Positions 1 through 10,984 of a stretch of 64,000 nucleotides of DNA are shown in pieces. The notes under the pieces were generated by a model, which was not told the origin of the DNA, ran no database searches, and saw only the letters and a program-made list of their open reading frames with translations. The translations under genes and the position numbers were made by a program. Source of the stretch: Mesostigma viride (lineage: Eukaryota > Streptophyta > Mesostigmatophyceae > Mesostigmatales > Mesostigmataceae); assembly GCA_009746045.1 (NCBI GenBank), contig RPFO01000017.1, positions 1,387,001 to 1,451,000 on the forward strand. Direction: 5' to 3'. Position 1 is the stretch's first letter, and each line of letters begins with the position of its first letter.

Positions 1-1
1 T

Positions 2-70
2 ACGGAGAGTGAGCTAGATGGGTGTAGTCGCCTGCTGCAGGAATATAAAACCCTGCACAAGCTCTAGTTG
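2..70 (+). pseudogene. C-terminal tail of Gypsy integrase/chromodomain (partial)
   Basis: The first codons match the last 22 residues of the polyprotein ending at 12513 (pattern TESELDGCSRLLQEYK, then a short tail and a TAG stop). This is the end of a chromodomain, the histone-tail binding module that targets chromovirus integrases. Only this fragment is in the window. Confidence 0.8.
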
Positions 71-147
71 TAGGCTTTCTCCTCTCTTATGTTATGTCTG
101 CTGTCGACGGCCGGGTGGTTGGTTGTCCCCTCCCCTCCGCAGCCGTC

Positions 148-2455
148 ATGTCGGAGCCTACCCCTCCGGCCGAGAGCTCGCTGCCGTCCCCGCCCCACCG
201 GACCCTGAGCTGTATTTCGAGGCCCTTCCGGGCCGCTGGGTGTCGCGATCAAGTTACCCGGGTGGCGTTGTGCAGCCGGCCCTTCAGGCCCATGCAACAT
301 GCGGGCTTAGTCAGGGCGGCCCTCTTCGGGGTCACGTGGTATGGTCCTTCCCCTGATGAGCCGCACCAGCTTGTCCTGCACGGGTTCGACGATGCCGGAC
401 ACTGTTTGTTGGGGTGTGGTTCCAGCTGTCCCGCCCTGGGACAGATAGATGCGGTTCTCCGGTGCTGCCGTGTGTTCTCCTACCTCTCTACCCATGTGGG
501 CCGTACCTGCCTACGGGAGGTGTTCCCTTGGCTTCCGGCTGAGGGTGATGCTGAGGTAGATGAGAACCCCTGTGACCTTTTACGGGCCGTAGAATTCATG
601 GAGATAGCTGATCAGTCGGCGGAACTAGCGGTTAGTGGTCCTGCCCCTTCGGGCGCCCCAGCCGAGGTACATTATACGCCAGATTATTCTGCCTCGAGCG
701 CTGCGTCCGCCTCCTCGGCGTCTGTTCCTCCCTCTCCGGTCCCGTCGTCCCCTCGGTCGACCCGGGATGTTACAGTAGAGCCTACCCCTTCGGGTTTGCC
801 TGATCCTCTTTCGGCGACGGTCTCGGCTATGCAGGCTCAGATCCAGTCCCTGACCACGGCGTTCGGGGCCTTCCTGGCGGCCCAAGCGCAGACTCCGGCC
901 ACGCCAGGTGGGGTGTCTGTGGTGTCCGCGCCCCCTACCCCTTTGGTTGCTTCGGCACCTGTGGTTTCGCCGGCGCCCCCTACCCCTTCGGTTGCTGCGG
1001 CTCCGACACCTCCGGTTGCCTCCGTGCCTGCGGCCGACGTTCCCGCGCCTCGGCGCGAGTCTTCAGCCCCTTCGGCTGTGCCCGCCGTCGCCCCCTCTGG
1101 GCCGTCCGCTGCGCCCTCACAGCCAGTTCGTGGTTTCTTCAGCGACCCGGGCGGTCTTCCCAGGCTTTGGGAGGGCGGTCCTCCGCAGAGGATCCCGGTG
1201 CCTGACTGGAGCTTGGACGGTAACCAGTCGTATGCCGGATTGCCTGTCCCCACGGGTCCTATTTTCAACATGTGGCCTGGTGGTGCTCCACCCCCAGAGA
1301 CCGGCGCGCCAGTTGCGGAGGCGGGTCCGTCGCGACCCCCTGCGGCATCGGGTCCGACGCGGCCCCCTGTTGTACCGGCACCTTCTGCGCCTGTGCCGGT
1401 TCCTACCCCTTCGTCGGCCCCTGCCCCTTCGGCCCCGCGGTCTTTGGCTGCGGTCGTTCGGTCCAGTGGCTCTGACCCGCGCGCCACCCGCGCTGCCGAT
1501 TCCCTTCGGGAGTTGTCAGAGGGCGATCGGGATCGGGCCCCTTCGGTGGTGCATGCGACTCCGGAGTCGCGCGACACGCCTGTCTTCGGGTATGGTATGT
1601 CTGCACTCGCTTGCCGCCAGTGTGACCTGCCGCGCGCCTCCGCCGAGCTGGCCATTTCGCCCATGTCCTACGGGTTCTCCCAGGTGTGTCGGGCGCCGCG
1701 GGACCGTAACCTACCAGTTGAGACTGATCGGCCTCCTTTCGACATGGTTATTTTGGCTGATCCGGTGTTCCAGGGTGAGATCCTGGTTCGGCGCGTCCTG
1801 TACCGCTGGGCGCGGCGCCACAATGACTTGGACACCTACGGCGGGTTCCAGTGGGCTTACCCTCCGCCTCTGGGCATTATGGCCTCAGATGCTCTTACGG
1901 TAGATTTTCCTGCGGTGCCGGGTGCCACGTACAGCACCGTCCTTCAGCCCATCCTAGAGTGGGATGCCCGTCGTCCAGCGCCCATCCCGGGCCAGGGTTT
2001 GGACTCTCGGGGTCATCCTCGATCCTCCCCGGGCTAGCGACTACCTCGAGACGTTCGGGTCGCGACAGTGTGCCCGCCGGTGGCGCTCCCGCGAGATTCG
2101 GCATATCCGGTTGTGGCCGTCCAACGTGGAGCCCCTGGTAGATCTGTTTTTCCCGACGGGTATGCGCCCTCGGATCCGGTATCATCGCCTGCTCCTTCGG
2201 GCTCTCTGCCTGATCGCGGTAGAGCCTTTCCTACGCCTCTTTGCCTGCGGTTTCCTGGACTGGGCCCGGGGCCAGGTCGTTCTTACACAGCATAGGTACT
2301 ACTGGGCCTTCCTGGGCCTTTTCCCTGACGGCGTGTGGGCCGATGTTTTCCTCACTGTAGATAGGCACGACAATGCTGAGGATGTGTCTCACTACCAGGC
2401 TTACCTGGATGTCCTGCTGGCCTCCCGTGGTACCTACCAGACGGATGGCCATTAG
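148..2455 (+). pseudogene. extra ORF downstream of pol, copy 1 (unknown function)
   Basis: A long reading frame follows pol where an env-like gene would sit. Order of parts: an N-terminal region with the pattern ELYFEALPGRW, an acidic patch (EVDENPCDLL), a short segment rich in Ala/Gln, a long Pro/Ala/Ser-rich linker, then a conserved globular C-terminal part of about 300 residues with many Arg, Trp and Tyr. The same protein is encoded by copy 2. In this copy the frame changes near 290 (a 4-base insertion relative to copy 2) and near 2020. No signal peptide or clear membrane anchor is visible, so an envelope role is not supported. I do not recognise the family. The start is uncertain; ATG 148 is one candidate. 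Confidence 0.65.
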
Positions 2456-2826
2456 ATAGAGGGCCTTAGGCCCGACCTGAGGGTGTTGTCCCTCCGGTAT
2501 GTAGAGTCGCCCTCATGTTCTGGCCAGTTGACTGGTCGTTCTTGGTCCTTGGTGCTGATTGGTTTACTCTGTGTGTCCTGCCCAGTGCCGTTCCCCCCCG
2601 GCAAGGACTTTGTTCCAGGCAGTTAGGGGAACCTACCACCAGGCTTGGTGCTGGCTAACCCTACACCTCCAGGCGTGGTGGTGGAGACCGTGTGAACTAT
2701 TGGTGCTTTGTATCTTGGATGGCCTGCCGACTGTGTTAGTGTGTGCTGGGTGCATTAGGTTTCCTACCCCTTGTTTTCCTCCCTGTGCGTAGGGAGAGGG
2801 CTCCCTACCTTTGTGGGGGGGGGAGG

Positions 2827-3398
2827 TGTTACGTCGCGTAACAATTCGTTGTAGTTACGGACGTAAATTAGGTCTTTTGCCTCGGTTGTCCCCAGGTTTA
2901 CGTTTAGGCTCCTACCGGGACATTATTGTCCTCGTAACAGTACTGTGGTACATTGGGTGCCGTTGGGCGCCGCGCCGCGTACTTTACTAGTGGTCCTGAT
3001 CCTGTGGTAGAATGTAGTGGACCAGCGTGCATCAGTAGATGTAGTGGACCAACGTGCATCTGTAGGCGAGGGCCATGTCGGCCCGAGCGTGTTGGACCGT
3101 TGGTGACCATTTATGCGCGTTCTATCCCTTGTGTGTGCACTCGGCGTGTGTTAAATGAATTAACACATATAGGCTTGGGTCACGGCAGTTTAGTTGTGTT
3201 TCCTTCCTCTTTTCCTGGAGTAAACGGGTTTGATTAAATGGCCTATGGCATATTACAGTAGTACATATGTAAATGCATTGAGATCTGGTTCGTCTCGGTC
3301 GTCTTTCGCTAGGGGTGTAAATAGAAGCGGCCTCACTAGTTTAGGTAGTATCAGGACCGGTAGAGGTAGAGGTGGCGGCCGAGGCTTGCGGCGTAACA
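2827..3398 (+). repeat. LTR of Gypsy copy 1 (3' LTR)
   Basis: Starts TGTTACG and ends CGTAACA, the same 7-bp inverted termini as the LTRs at 5033 and 15289. It is 572 bp long and is preceded by a G-rich polypurine stretch. Confidence 0.92.
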
Positions 3399-5032
3399 CG
3401 CGTACATTCCATGATACTATGGTGAGTTGGCTCATGTTAGTGGCGTATTAGGCAGGTCTTACCTAGTCACGGTTGGCGCGGCCGCCACGTCCGTTGCGTC
3501 CGGCGCCGCCACGGCGGGGCAACCATGGAAAAGCGCAGATAAACCACAAGCGAAGAAGAGTGTCAGTGTCGGGTGTTGGTGGGGTGCCGGATTTGAGCTG
3601 ATGGGTGATGACCATGGGTGAAAGCCTCATTGCCTTGCCGTGTCTAGCAATGACGGCAGATCTCAGGGGGGGTTTTCTAGGCGAAGTCGAATCGCCAGGG
3701 AAGGCGCTAGTGGTTCCTCCACTAAACCGCCAGTGCATGGTAATTCCGTAACCAGGGGTTAAAGTGTGTCGTCCGCACCTGCGGTAGGGGGGTATTTGCA
3801 TAATCAGGAAACCCAGCACCTGCCGGGTATGCACTGACCATAGCTTGTACCGTCCCACGAACAGCACTTTACCCGTAATCCGACCGCAATCCGGGCTAGC
3901 CGTCATGAGAACAATGTGGTTTGCAGGTGCTTACGTACCCACGTAAGACAGCCTGTGACCGACATGGACCGCATGGCGGCTAGCCTAAAAGGTTGCGGGC
4001 AAGAGGGAGCTCGTTAGACGCACCTTTTTACGACGAATCTGGAGGTATCTTCCCGGTCGCGAATGGTCGAGGCTATCGCCTGCTATCCTTTACGCCGCCA
4101 TAGCCATCTGCGCTAGTCTCATCCGGCTGGGCAGTTCATCCCGCTTGCGCCCATGTGGGCCACAACAACAACTGACTACTACTGGCGCCATCTACCAACT
4201 AGCCTTGTGAGTATGTTGTGCCGTGAGACTGTGACACAGTGTTCTGTGATCCGGAAATCCGGGTTCCTGTTGCGGGCCCGGCCGTTAGACTAGCGGGCGC
4301 AACAATGAAATAAATTTTGGATTTTGGCTTGTTGACTGTTGTCATAGTCCGCCTAGAACTTTGGGACTCATTTCGGGACTTAATTTGGGAATCGTCCCTC
4401 AAGTGGTCAACACTTTTGAATGGAATTATGACAGTTTGTGTGATTCGGACTAGTTATTTGGGGCCTAGGTTGATGTATGAGATCTTCTAGCTAGGGGCTT
4501 GTGCAGACGCGCCACGTTGCGTACTTCATAGCTGGTTGCGATCTTGTACTCTTGCGTGGATTCTGTAGCATGGCGAGGGTCGATGTCGACCCGCGAGGAT
4601 CTTGTGTGGGCTGCCGCGGGCATGTTTCGGAATTCTCTGGCCGGGATGAAGGTCCGTTGGCGCCGCCATGTCGGTGCCACTTGCCAGCTTGGTGGCAGAC
4701 CTAGGTGAAGTTGGTCCGAGGACGAGAGCGGTCCCGTCCTCTTGGTTCGGAATAACTGAAAGTGTGTGAGTGTGTTATCACCTGTCCGAGCCCGGGGCAC
4801 TCATTTTCCGCCAACTGCATTTGGTAGCTCTATCCTAAATGTCGGGTTGCGTAGATTCATTGCGGTATAAATCATTCATTGTATAAATCATCGTGAGCCG
4901 TAACAGTGCAAAAGTCGCATCCGTGTTCCGTTAATCCCACTCCCACCCGGTGGGCCATATGTGACGGACGGAGAGCCGGCGGTCGCGGTCACGGTTAGAA
5001 TCAGATTCCGTAATAACCTAACCTAACATAGG
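3399..5032. other. spacer between the two Gypsy elements; no gene recognised
   Basis: Open frames here are short or have unlikely composition, and none shows a motif. Two near-copies of GTATAAATCATTCATTG-like sequence lie around 4864-4890. CCTAACCTAAC just before the LTR at 5033 is the inverse of GTTAGGTTAGG near 15910, so the two flanks of the Gypsy insertion may once have formed a small inverted repeat. Confidence 0.5.
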
Positions 5033-5607
5033 TGTTACGTCGCGTAACAATTCGTTGTAGTTACGGACGTAAATTAGGTCCTTGGCCTCGGTTGTTCCTA
5101 GGTTTACGTGTAGTTCTAGCTGGTCCGGGCTTGTCCTCGTAACAGTACCGTGGTACATTGGGTGCTTTTGGGCGCCGCGCCGCGTACTTTATTAGTGGTC
5201 CTTATTATCCTTTGGTAGAATGTAGTGGACCGGCGTGCATCTGTGCACCTGCCTGTGTTTCTGTGTCTCTGAAGGCGAGGGCCAGGTCGGCCCGAGCCTG
5301 CTGGACCGTCGGTGACCATTCATGCACGTTCCACCCTTTGTGTGGTCACTCGGCGTGTGTTAAATGAATTAACACATATTAGCTTGGGTCATGGCAGTGT
5401 AGTTGTGTTTCCTTCCTCTATTCCTGGAGTAAACGGGTTTGTGTAAATGGCTTATGGCGTATTACAGTAGTACTTACGTAAATGCACTGAGATCTGGATC
5501 GTCTCGTTCGTCTTTCGCTAGGGGTTTAACTAGAGGCGGCCTTACTAGTCTAGGTAGCATTAGGCCAGGTAGAGGTAGAGGTGGCGGTAGAGGCTTGCGG
5601 CGTAACA
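5033..5607 (+). repeat. 5' LTR of Gypsy copy 2
   Basis: TGTTACG...CGTAACA ends; 575 bp; directly preceded by the target duplication ATAGG. Confidence 0.95.
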
Positions 5608-5608
5608 A

Positions 5609-5625
5609 TGGACTCGGAGGAATTT
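5609..5625 (+). promoter_or_regulatory. primer binding site
   Basis: One base after the 5' LTR comes TGGACTCGGAGGAATTT. TGG is the complement of the tRNA CCA end, as expected for minus-strand priming. I cannot name the tRNA by eye. Confidence 0.7.
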
Positions 5626-6135
5626 TAGATAGAGAGCGAGACGACGATCCCCTGCAACATACGTCATTGAATCAACCCTTCCGCGTCCGGGAAAATGAAG
5701 ACGACACCTACTTGACAGGTAATGGGCGGGTCGCCTGCGAGCTGGGGGGGTAGTGCTGCCCGATTCGGGACACGCCCTGCCTAGAAGATAGACCTGCTCG
5801 AAGCGGAAAATCCTTTTATAGATAGCTCCTTTCCCTCGTTTTGTTTTCCTGAGAAATGTTGCTTTCTGTCCTAGATAGGTGATGGTTTTGGTTCTACGGT
5901 AGAGAGACGACTAGCGTCTCGTAGATTACACTTTTTCTGCATCTTGCCTGCTTTGTATTTAGACGACCCATCGCCGGACGCAGAATTCTTGAAACCGGAT
6001 ACTTACGACCACCTGGCGCTGGAAACCTCGTCCCTGCGTGCGTCGTCAATCTGGTTCGGTTTCAGACACCCGAGATAAGTCGCCTTCTCCTCGTTCTCCT
6101 TATTTGACTACTCAAGACCTACCAGGTGCGTTAAC

Positions 6136-6540
6136 ATGAGCCAGCGACGTCCTTTTCCTGCTCCTTCTCATTCTACTAGTAATAATAGTTTAGCGAAATA
6201 TTACGTAGTCATTACCCCTCAATGGGCATCTATCTTCTTATCGTGGGCCGATGCTAGGAAGTTCGTTCAGTCGCGTACTTATAATGTCTCCAAATATAAG
6301 AAGTTTATGTCCTTTGAAGAAGCTCAGACCTACCTCTTAAATCATAGTGAATCAGATTTGGGTCTCCATTCTCGTCCTTCTCCTCATGCTCGTCCTGCTG
6401 TAGATAGTCTTGTTTTCGTCACACCACCTCCATCTCCTCCCTCGTCTCCCCCTAAACGGGCTGCATCCTCATCTAGCTTAGATACACCTCTCACCTTAGA
6501 GTTCGGTTCCCTATCCATTACTGTTGCTAAAAAGGATTGA
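6136..6540 (+). CDS. small ORF with RNase H1 N-terminal / viroplasmin-type RNA:DNA hybrid-binding domain
   Basis: A 134-residue ORF between the 5' LTR and gag. Residues about 21-67 carry the hybrid-binding signature: KYYVVITP, then a Trp in FLSWADARKFV, a Tyr-Lys-Lys-Phe turn and FEEAQTYL. This resembles the small domain at the N-terminus of RNase H1 and in caulimovirus viroplasmin (Pfam Cauli_VI type), which binds RNA:DNA hybrids. The rest is Ser/Pro-rich. The frame is intact with an ATG start and is A/T-richer than the flanks. It is separated from gag by about 120 bp of A/T-rich sequence. A role in reverse transcription intermediates is inferred. Confidence 0.65.
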   Translation: MSQRRPFPAPSHSTSNNSLAKYYVVITPQWASIFLSWADARKFVQSRTYNVSKYKKFMSFEEAQTYLLNHSESDLGLHSRPSPHARPAVDSLVFVTPPPSPPSSPPKRAASSSSLDTPLTLEFGSLSITVAKKD

Positions 6541-6663
6541 TTTAAATTGTTTTTCTTTTGTAGGACATTAAAAGCTTTTCTTTTCTTTCCTTGCCTTAAA
6601 TTAGGCCTTGTCCTTTTTCTTTGTTGCTTTCATCTAGATTCCTATTCCTTTACTTAATTAAAG

Positions 6664-8397
6664 ATGGATCCAGTGGGTGGAGATATGTCGCCTATACCTA
6701 CCAATATAATAATAATAAATAATAATAATACAATAACAATAACAACACTCGTGGTAACCGACGGGACTCCTTGGAAACGGTACACCATCTCACTCCTCAA
6801 GGTAACCTGCGTACCTCACCTCCTTCTCCTGTTACTGGTGGTCGCCGTCGTCCCTCAATTACCCCACCTACCTTTGAACAACGTGTCAGATTTAGTGATG
6901 AACCCTCTTTTGCTGTGAACCAGGCCCCTGCCCCTCCTGCAACCTTGGCTCAACCCTCCAGCAGGTCCTCACTCACTAACAATGCTTCTAGGCCTCCTTC
7001 CCACCCTGTGCCTTCCATGCCTGCTTTTAACACGGGTCGTACCTCCGCCCCTGTCGGCCCTTCTGGGCGCCCTAGTGCAGTTCCCTTTTACCCACCTGCT
7101 TCCTGGTCCTACCCTGATACGGCCTATGAGGCTGCCCAGGTCCCTACCCGTGTGGCTGATTTAGAAGTTAATAGTGATTTCAGCACCATGCCTCTAGATG
7201 ACAGAAATTATGATCATTTTGCCTACTCCTCTCTTCGTGAGCAATATACTGTACCCTTCTCCTATGGGCACCAGCCTGAAACGGTGGCCCCTTCTAGACC
7301 CCTACCCAAAACTTTCCTCTTCCTTCCTTCTATCCCGCTTATGTAGCAGTGGAAGATAGTGGCCCTATGGGAAAAACTGACTCTTCTAATCCCCCTAAGC
7401 CTCCTGCTCTTCCCCTCTTTGCTAACCTTCCCAAGCTGGATGTCAAGTCTACCCCTCAACAGTTTTTCACTTTATTATGTTGCTTACCCAGAACACAGAG
7501 TCGTGGCAGAATCATAATAGATGGCGTCTCTCTGATGCTGTACTAGTTCCTCACTATCTTACTACCTGCATTACTCCTGAGCTTGCTAACCTCATCCAGT
7601 GTGAGTCTTTGGCCTCTCATGCCTACCCTAACTCTGTAGCAGAATTGTTTAAGCGTTTAGAGAACCATTTAGTCCCTCCTGATGCAGATTGGCAGGATAG
7701 ATTAGCCTTTGGTACCTTGCAGCAGGGTACTAAATCATTTAAGGAGTATATGAAAGAGTTTGATGCCCAGATGGTACGAATTAGGGATTTGTCGGGCGCA
7801 GAAGTACGTGCTCGCTTCCTCAGGCCTCAGTAGACCCTTATTGCGTGAAGTCAAGCGCCAGTTCTCTGCCTACCGTTTTACTGACCTGCCCCTCAAGCAT
7901 GTGCGCCAGCATCTCTTACGAGTAGCAGATTTCTTCACCACTCCTTCTCTTCCTACCCGTTCCCGTATTAATAATATTAGTCCTTACCCCTGAGGAGGAG
8001 AACTCCTATGTAGAAGAATTAGATATTTGTGTTACTGACCTTTCAGCTCTGGATGTCTCTCATATCACATGCTATCATTGTAAGGAAGTAGGTCATCTTA
8101 AACGTGAGTGCCCCAAGTTCCTTTCGGGTGCTCCCCCTCATCCCGACGCTCGCCCTCCTCGTACCCCTCAGCGTGCTCCTATTCGTCCCACTTCAGGACG
8201 CATTCCCTCAGCTACCCCTAGTAGGCTGAATGCTGTGCAGACAGGACCCCCAGGGTTCCCCTATGATAATCAGGCTCCCGCACCCTCTTCGATCCCTCGT
8301 GACCCTCCAGCAGTGGCTTTTTCGCCAGGGTCTTCTTCGGGGTTAGTTCCTATGGATTTGGGGGGGAGGGGGAACAGTAGGCCTGTCAGCCGGGGGT
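6664..8397 (+). pseudogene. gag (capsid and CCHC nucleocapsid), frameshifted
   Basis: Begins with ATG 6664, then an AAT/ACA simple repeat (about 6700-6745) in which the frame is lost. It continues as a Pro/Ser-rich region (6771-7346) and a retrotransposon gag core (about 7477-7833; pattern WQDRLAFGTLQQG...FKEYMKEFDAQM). A zinc knuckle follows at 8070-8111 (C-x2-C-x4-H-x4-C, CYHCKEVGHLKREC). The frame shifts at least three more times (near 7346, 7480 and 7830). Gag packages element RNA into particles. The last recognisable residues precede a TAA at about 8396. Confidence 0.85.
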
Positions 8398-8557
8398 AAC
8401 CTGGACAGGTCCTTAGATAGTACCCCAGATAATAATTTTTGCTTGCCTGTTTTTATAACCTCTGTAGGAGCTGAATCATCCCTACCACTACGTGTGCGTC
8501 CTCTTATGTTCTTGAATGGTGGTTTAACCGTTCCCTCATACTGTTGTAGACCCCTTC

Positions 8558-9241
8558 TTGCATGCTGATGAACTCTTGAATGTCTCTGTGTTAGTGGATA
8601 GCGGTGCGGCTAGCTCCTTTGTGAGCGAGGCCCTAGTTAGGCGTTTAGGACTAGTCCCTACCCCTCACACAAAAACTGTCACTGTCCATTATGCTGACGG
8701 TCGCACCAGTCATTCCCCGGGTACGGTGTCCCTTCCCCTGGTCATACAAGGACGTACGGTCAACCTGACGGCCACTATAGGCCCTATCACTACAGCTGAT
8801 GTATTACTAGGATTAGATTGGCACCAGGATAATAAGATTACTATTAATTATGATACTATGGTCATTTGGTTTCCAGATAGCTCTTACTGGGTACCGGAAC
8901 GTCATTATAGATTAGAAAATTTATCCTTGGTAGATATTACTCCTCCTACACCTGTTGATCCTCCTGTGAGACCTATACCTGAAGTATTAATGTCCAATGA
9001 CGAATTGCGATCTGAACTAAAGGAATATGGATACCTATTATGTATGTTCCTTCAGTTAGAAGTACAAGAGATACCTATCACTAATAATAGTGTGGATATA
9101 GATGTAAACACAGTGGATACAATAGGAGTGGGATTTACTGAAAATGAAATAGTAAGATACATGGCTGTGATAGATTCCTCAAAAGTTTTGAAGAAAAGAC
9201 TCCTTCTTATCCTCCTCCTCGTTCTGTTTTACACCGTGTAG
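8558..9241 (+). CDS. retropepsin-like aspartic protease domain
   Basis: The active-site signature DSGAASSFVS lies near residue 14, and the second hydrophobic signature VLLGLDWHQ near residue 87 matches the Ile-Leu-Gly of retropepsins. This domain would cleave the Gag-Pol polyprotein. The end of the ORF (after about 9190) is out of frame relative to the start of RT, so the true polyprotein boundary is not the stop at 9241. The start is probably not an independent ATG but a fusion with the upstream Gag-Pol frame. Confidence 0.85.
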   Translation: MHADELLNVSVLVDSGAASSFVSEALVRRLGLVPTPHTKTVTVHYADGRTSHSPGTVSLPLVIQGRTVNLTATIGPITTADVLLGLDWHQDNKITINYDTMVIWFPDSSYWVPERHYRLENLSLVDITPPTPVDPPVRPIPEVLMSNDELRSELKEYGYLLCMFLQLEVQEIPITNNSVDIDVNTVDTIGVGFTENEIVRYMAVIDSSKVLKKRLLLILLLVLFYTV

Positions 9242-10874
9242 TTATCAAGGACGGTGCAGTTCCTACGCACTCTCCGATGTATAGAATGGGCCCTACCGAA
9301 TTAAAGGAACTAAAACAGATTTTAGTGTCACTATTAGAAGCAGGATTGATAGAGCCTAGTAACTCCCCTACTCCGCTGGTGTCCTGTTAGTTCCTAAGCC
9401 AAATGGCAAGTTTCGCCTAGTTACTGATTATAGGAAGTTAAACGATATTACTGTGAAGTCTAAATACCCTCTACCTCGTATTGATGATATATTTAATAAG
9501 GTTAAAGGTTCTACCTGTTTCACAGTACTGGATTGTGCGGATGGTTTTTGGCAACTACGCATAGCTCCTGAGGATTGCCACAAAACCGCCTTTGCTACCC
9601 CTTTTGGGCATTACCAGTTTAGAGTAGCGGCTATGGGACTCTGTAACTCTCCTGCCTCTTTTCAAATGTTAATGAATGAAGTGCTTAGACCTGTTATGGG
9701 AAATTCTCACCTTCCTCAAGTGTCCTCTGATTTAAAGGATCCTTCCTTCTCCTCTGTTTCTTTATCTGAGCATGACCGTTCTTGTGCTCAAGCTTACTTA
9801 GATGATATCCTTATTTACTCTCCTGATTTTGAAACGCACCTACGTGATTTAAAGAAAGTATTAGAAATAATGGCTGAAAATTCTTTGTGGGCGCGCCGTG
9901 CTAAAGTTCGTTCGGGTAGGAGTGTCCCATTTTTAGGGCACGTTCTGTCAGATGCCGGGGTCGCTACCGACCCGGATAAAACTAAGTCAATTCAGGAATG
10001 GCCTACCCCTACCGACGTTAAAGGTGTACGTAGTTTTCTAGGAATTGCTTCTTACTATAGGCGTTTTATCCCGCGTTTCGCAACTATAGCAGCCCCTATT
10101 AATCATTTATTAAAGAAGGATATCCCCTTTGTTTGGAGTAGTGAATGTCAGTCGGCTTTTCAGTGTCTAAAATCCCTACTCCTCTCCCCTCCCGTACTCA
10201 TCCTACCGGATACTACTAAACCCTTTGTTGTAGCTACAGATGCTAGCAAGGTAGCTATAGGGGGCGTCCTTCTCCAGGATCAGGGTCAGGGCTTACAGCC
10301 AATCGAGTATATCTCTAGGACAATGCTTCCTGCGGAGCGTAACTATCCCGTACACCAGCAGGAACTATTAGCTGTGGTGTATTGTTGCCACGCGTGGCAG
10401 CACTTTCTTAAAGGTGCTCAATTTGATGTTTGTCTGAATGAACCCTGTGAGATTGATCCTTATAGATTAGTTATCCAGACGGATCACCGTCCCCTTACCC
10501 ATCTTCTCTCACAACCCAACCTTACCCCTCGTCAAGCGCGCTGGATGGAGTTTTTAGCACAGTTTTCCCCTTTTAAACTTCAGTATGTTAAGGGTGTAGA
10601 TAACATAGTACCAGATGCACTCTCCCGTCGTGCAGATTACTCCTTTTTCGAGGACCTTGATGTTCTCAATACTACTCTAGTTCCTACTACTATGGGTGTA
10701 ACCCCTTATGGTGAACTACCTGATGATGAATCCTATGCCTACCTCTTTCATACAGCTGTTCGCATGCCTGATCTCCTTTCTCACGTAGGACTCTCTCTCC
10801 CGTGTGAGGCCCTTCCTGTGGCCTCGGTGGGGGGGAGGGGAAAAATAAAATTTCTATACCGCTTAGCCATATAG
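9242..10874 (+). pseudogene. reverse transcriptase and RNase H
   Basis: RT begins about 9250 (pattern PTHSPMYRMGPTELKELK...LIEPSNSP). It changes frame near 9385 and is open from 9453 to 10874. Visible motifs are FTVLDCADGFWQL, TPFGHYQF, and the catalytic YLDDI at about residue 115 of the long frame, then LGHVLS and FLGIASYYRRFI. RNase H follows (VATDASKVAIGGVLLQ, then YPVHQQELLAVV, TDHRPLTHLL, VPDALSRR). These fit Ty3/Gypsy RT. It copies element RNA to DNA in the cytoplasmic particle. One frameshift, at the N-terminal fingers, would need correction in an active copy. Confidence 0.92.
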
Positions 10875-10984
10875 CGACTAGGTCAGGAAAGTCTTATGAA
10901 AACATAGTCCCTCTAGGACCTCCCCTTCTCTTTGGCAAGGCGGTAGGAGATCTCTTTAAACCTGTTCTGGATACCTCTGTAGCG

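Larger units (their letters stand above)
1..3398 (+). mobile_element. 3' part of a Ty3/Gypsy chromovirus (copy 1), truncated by the window edge
   Basis: From base 1 the sequence is collinear with 12447-15856 of the complete element downstream: end of integrase/chromodomain, then the extra ORF, a polypurine stretch (about 2816-2826) and an LTR (2827-3398). It is a separate insertion, because the downstream element has its own two LTRs and its own target duplication. The two copies differ by many substitutions and by private frameshifts, so they are independent, fairly old members of one family. The 5' end lies outside the window, so its target duplication cannot be tested; the five bases after the LTR are CGCGT. 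Confidence 0.9.

Noticed and set aside
3463..3906. 147-aa minus-strand frame between the Gypsy elements
   Set aside because: Composition is not protein-like and no domain or neighbour supports it.
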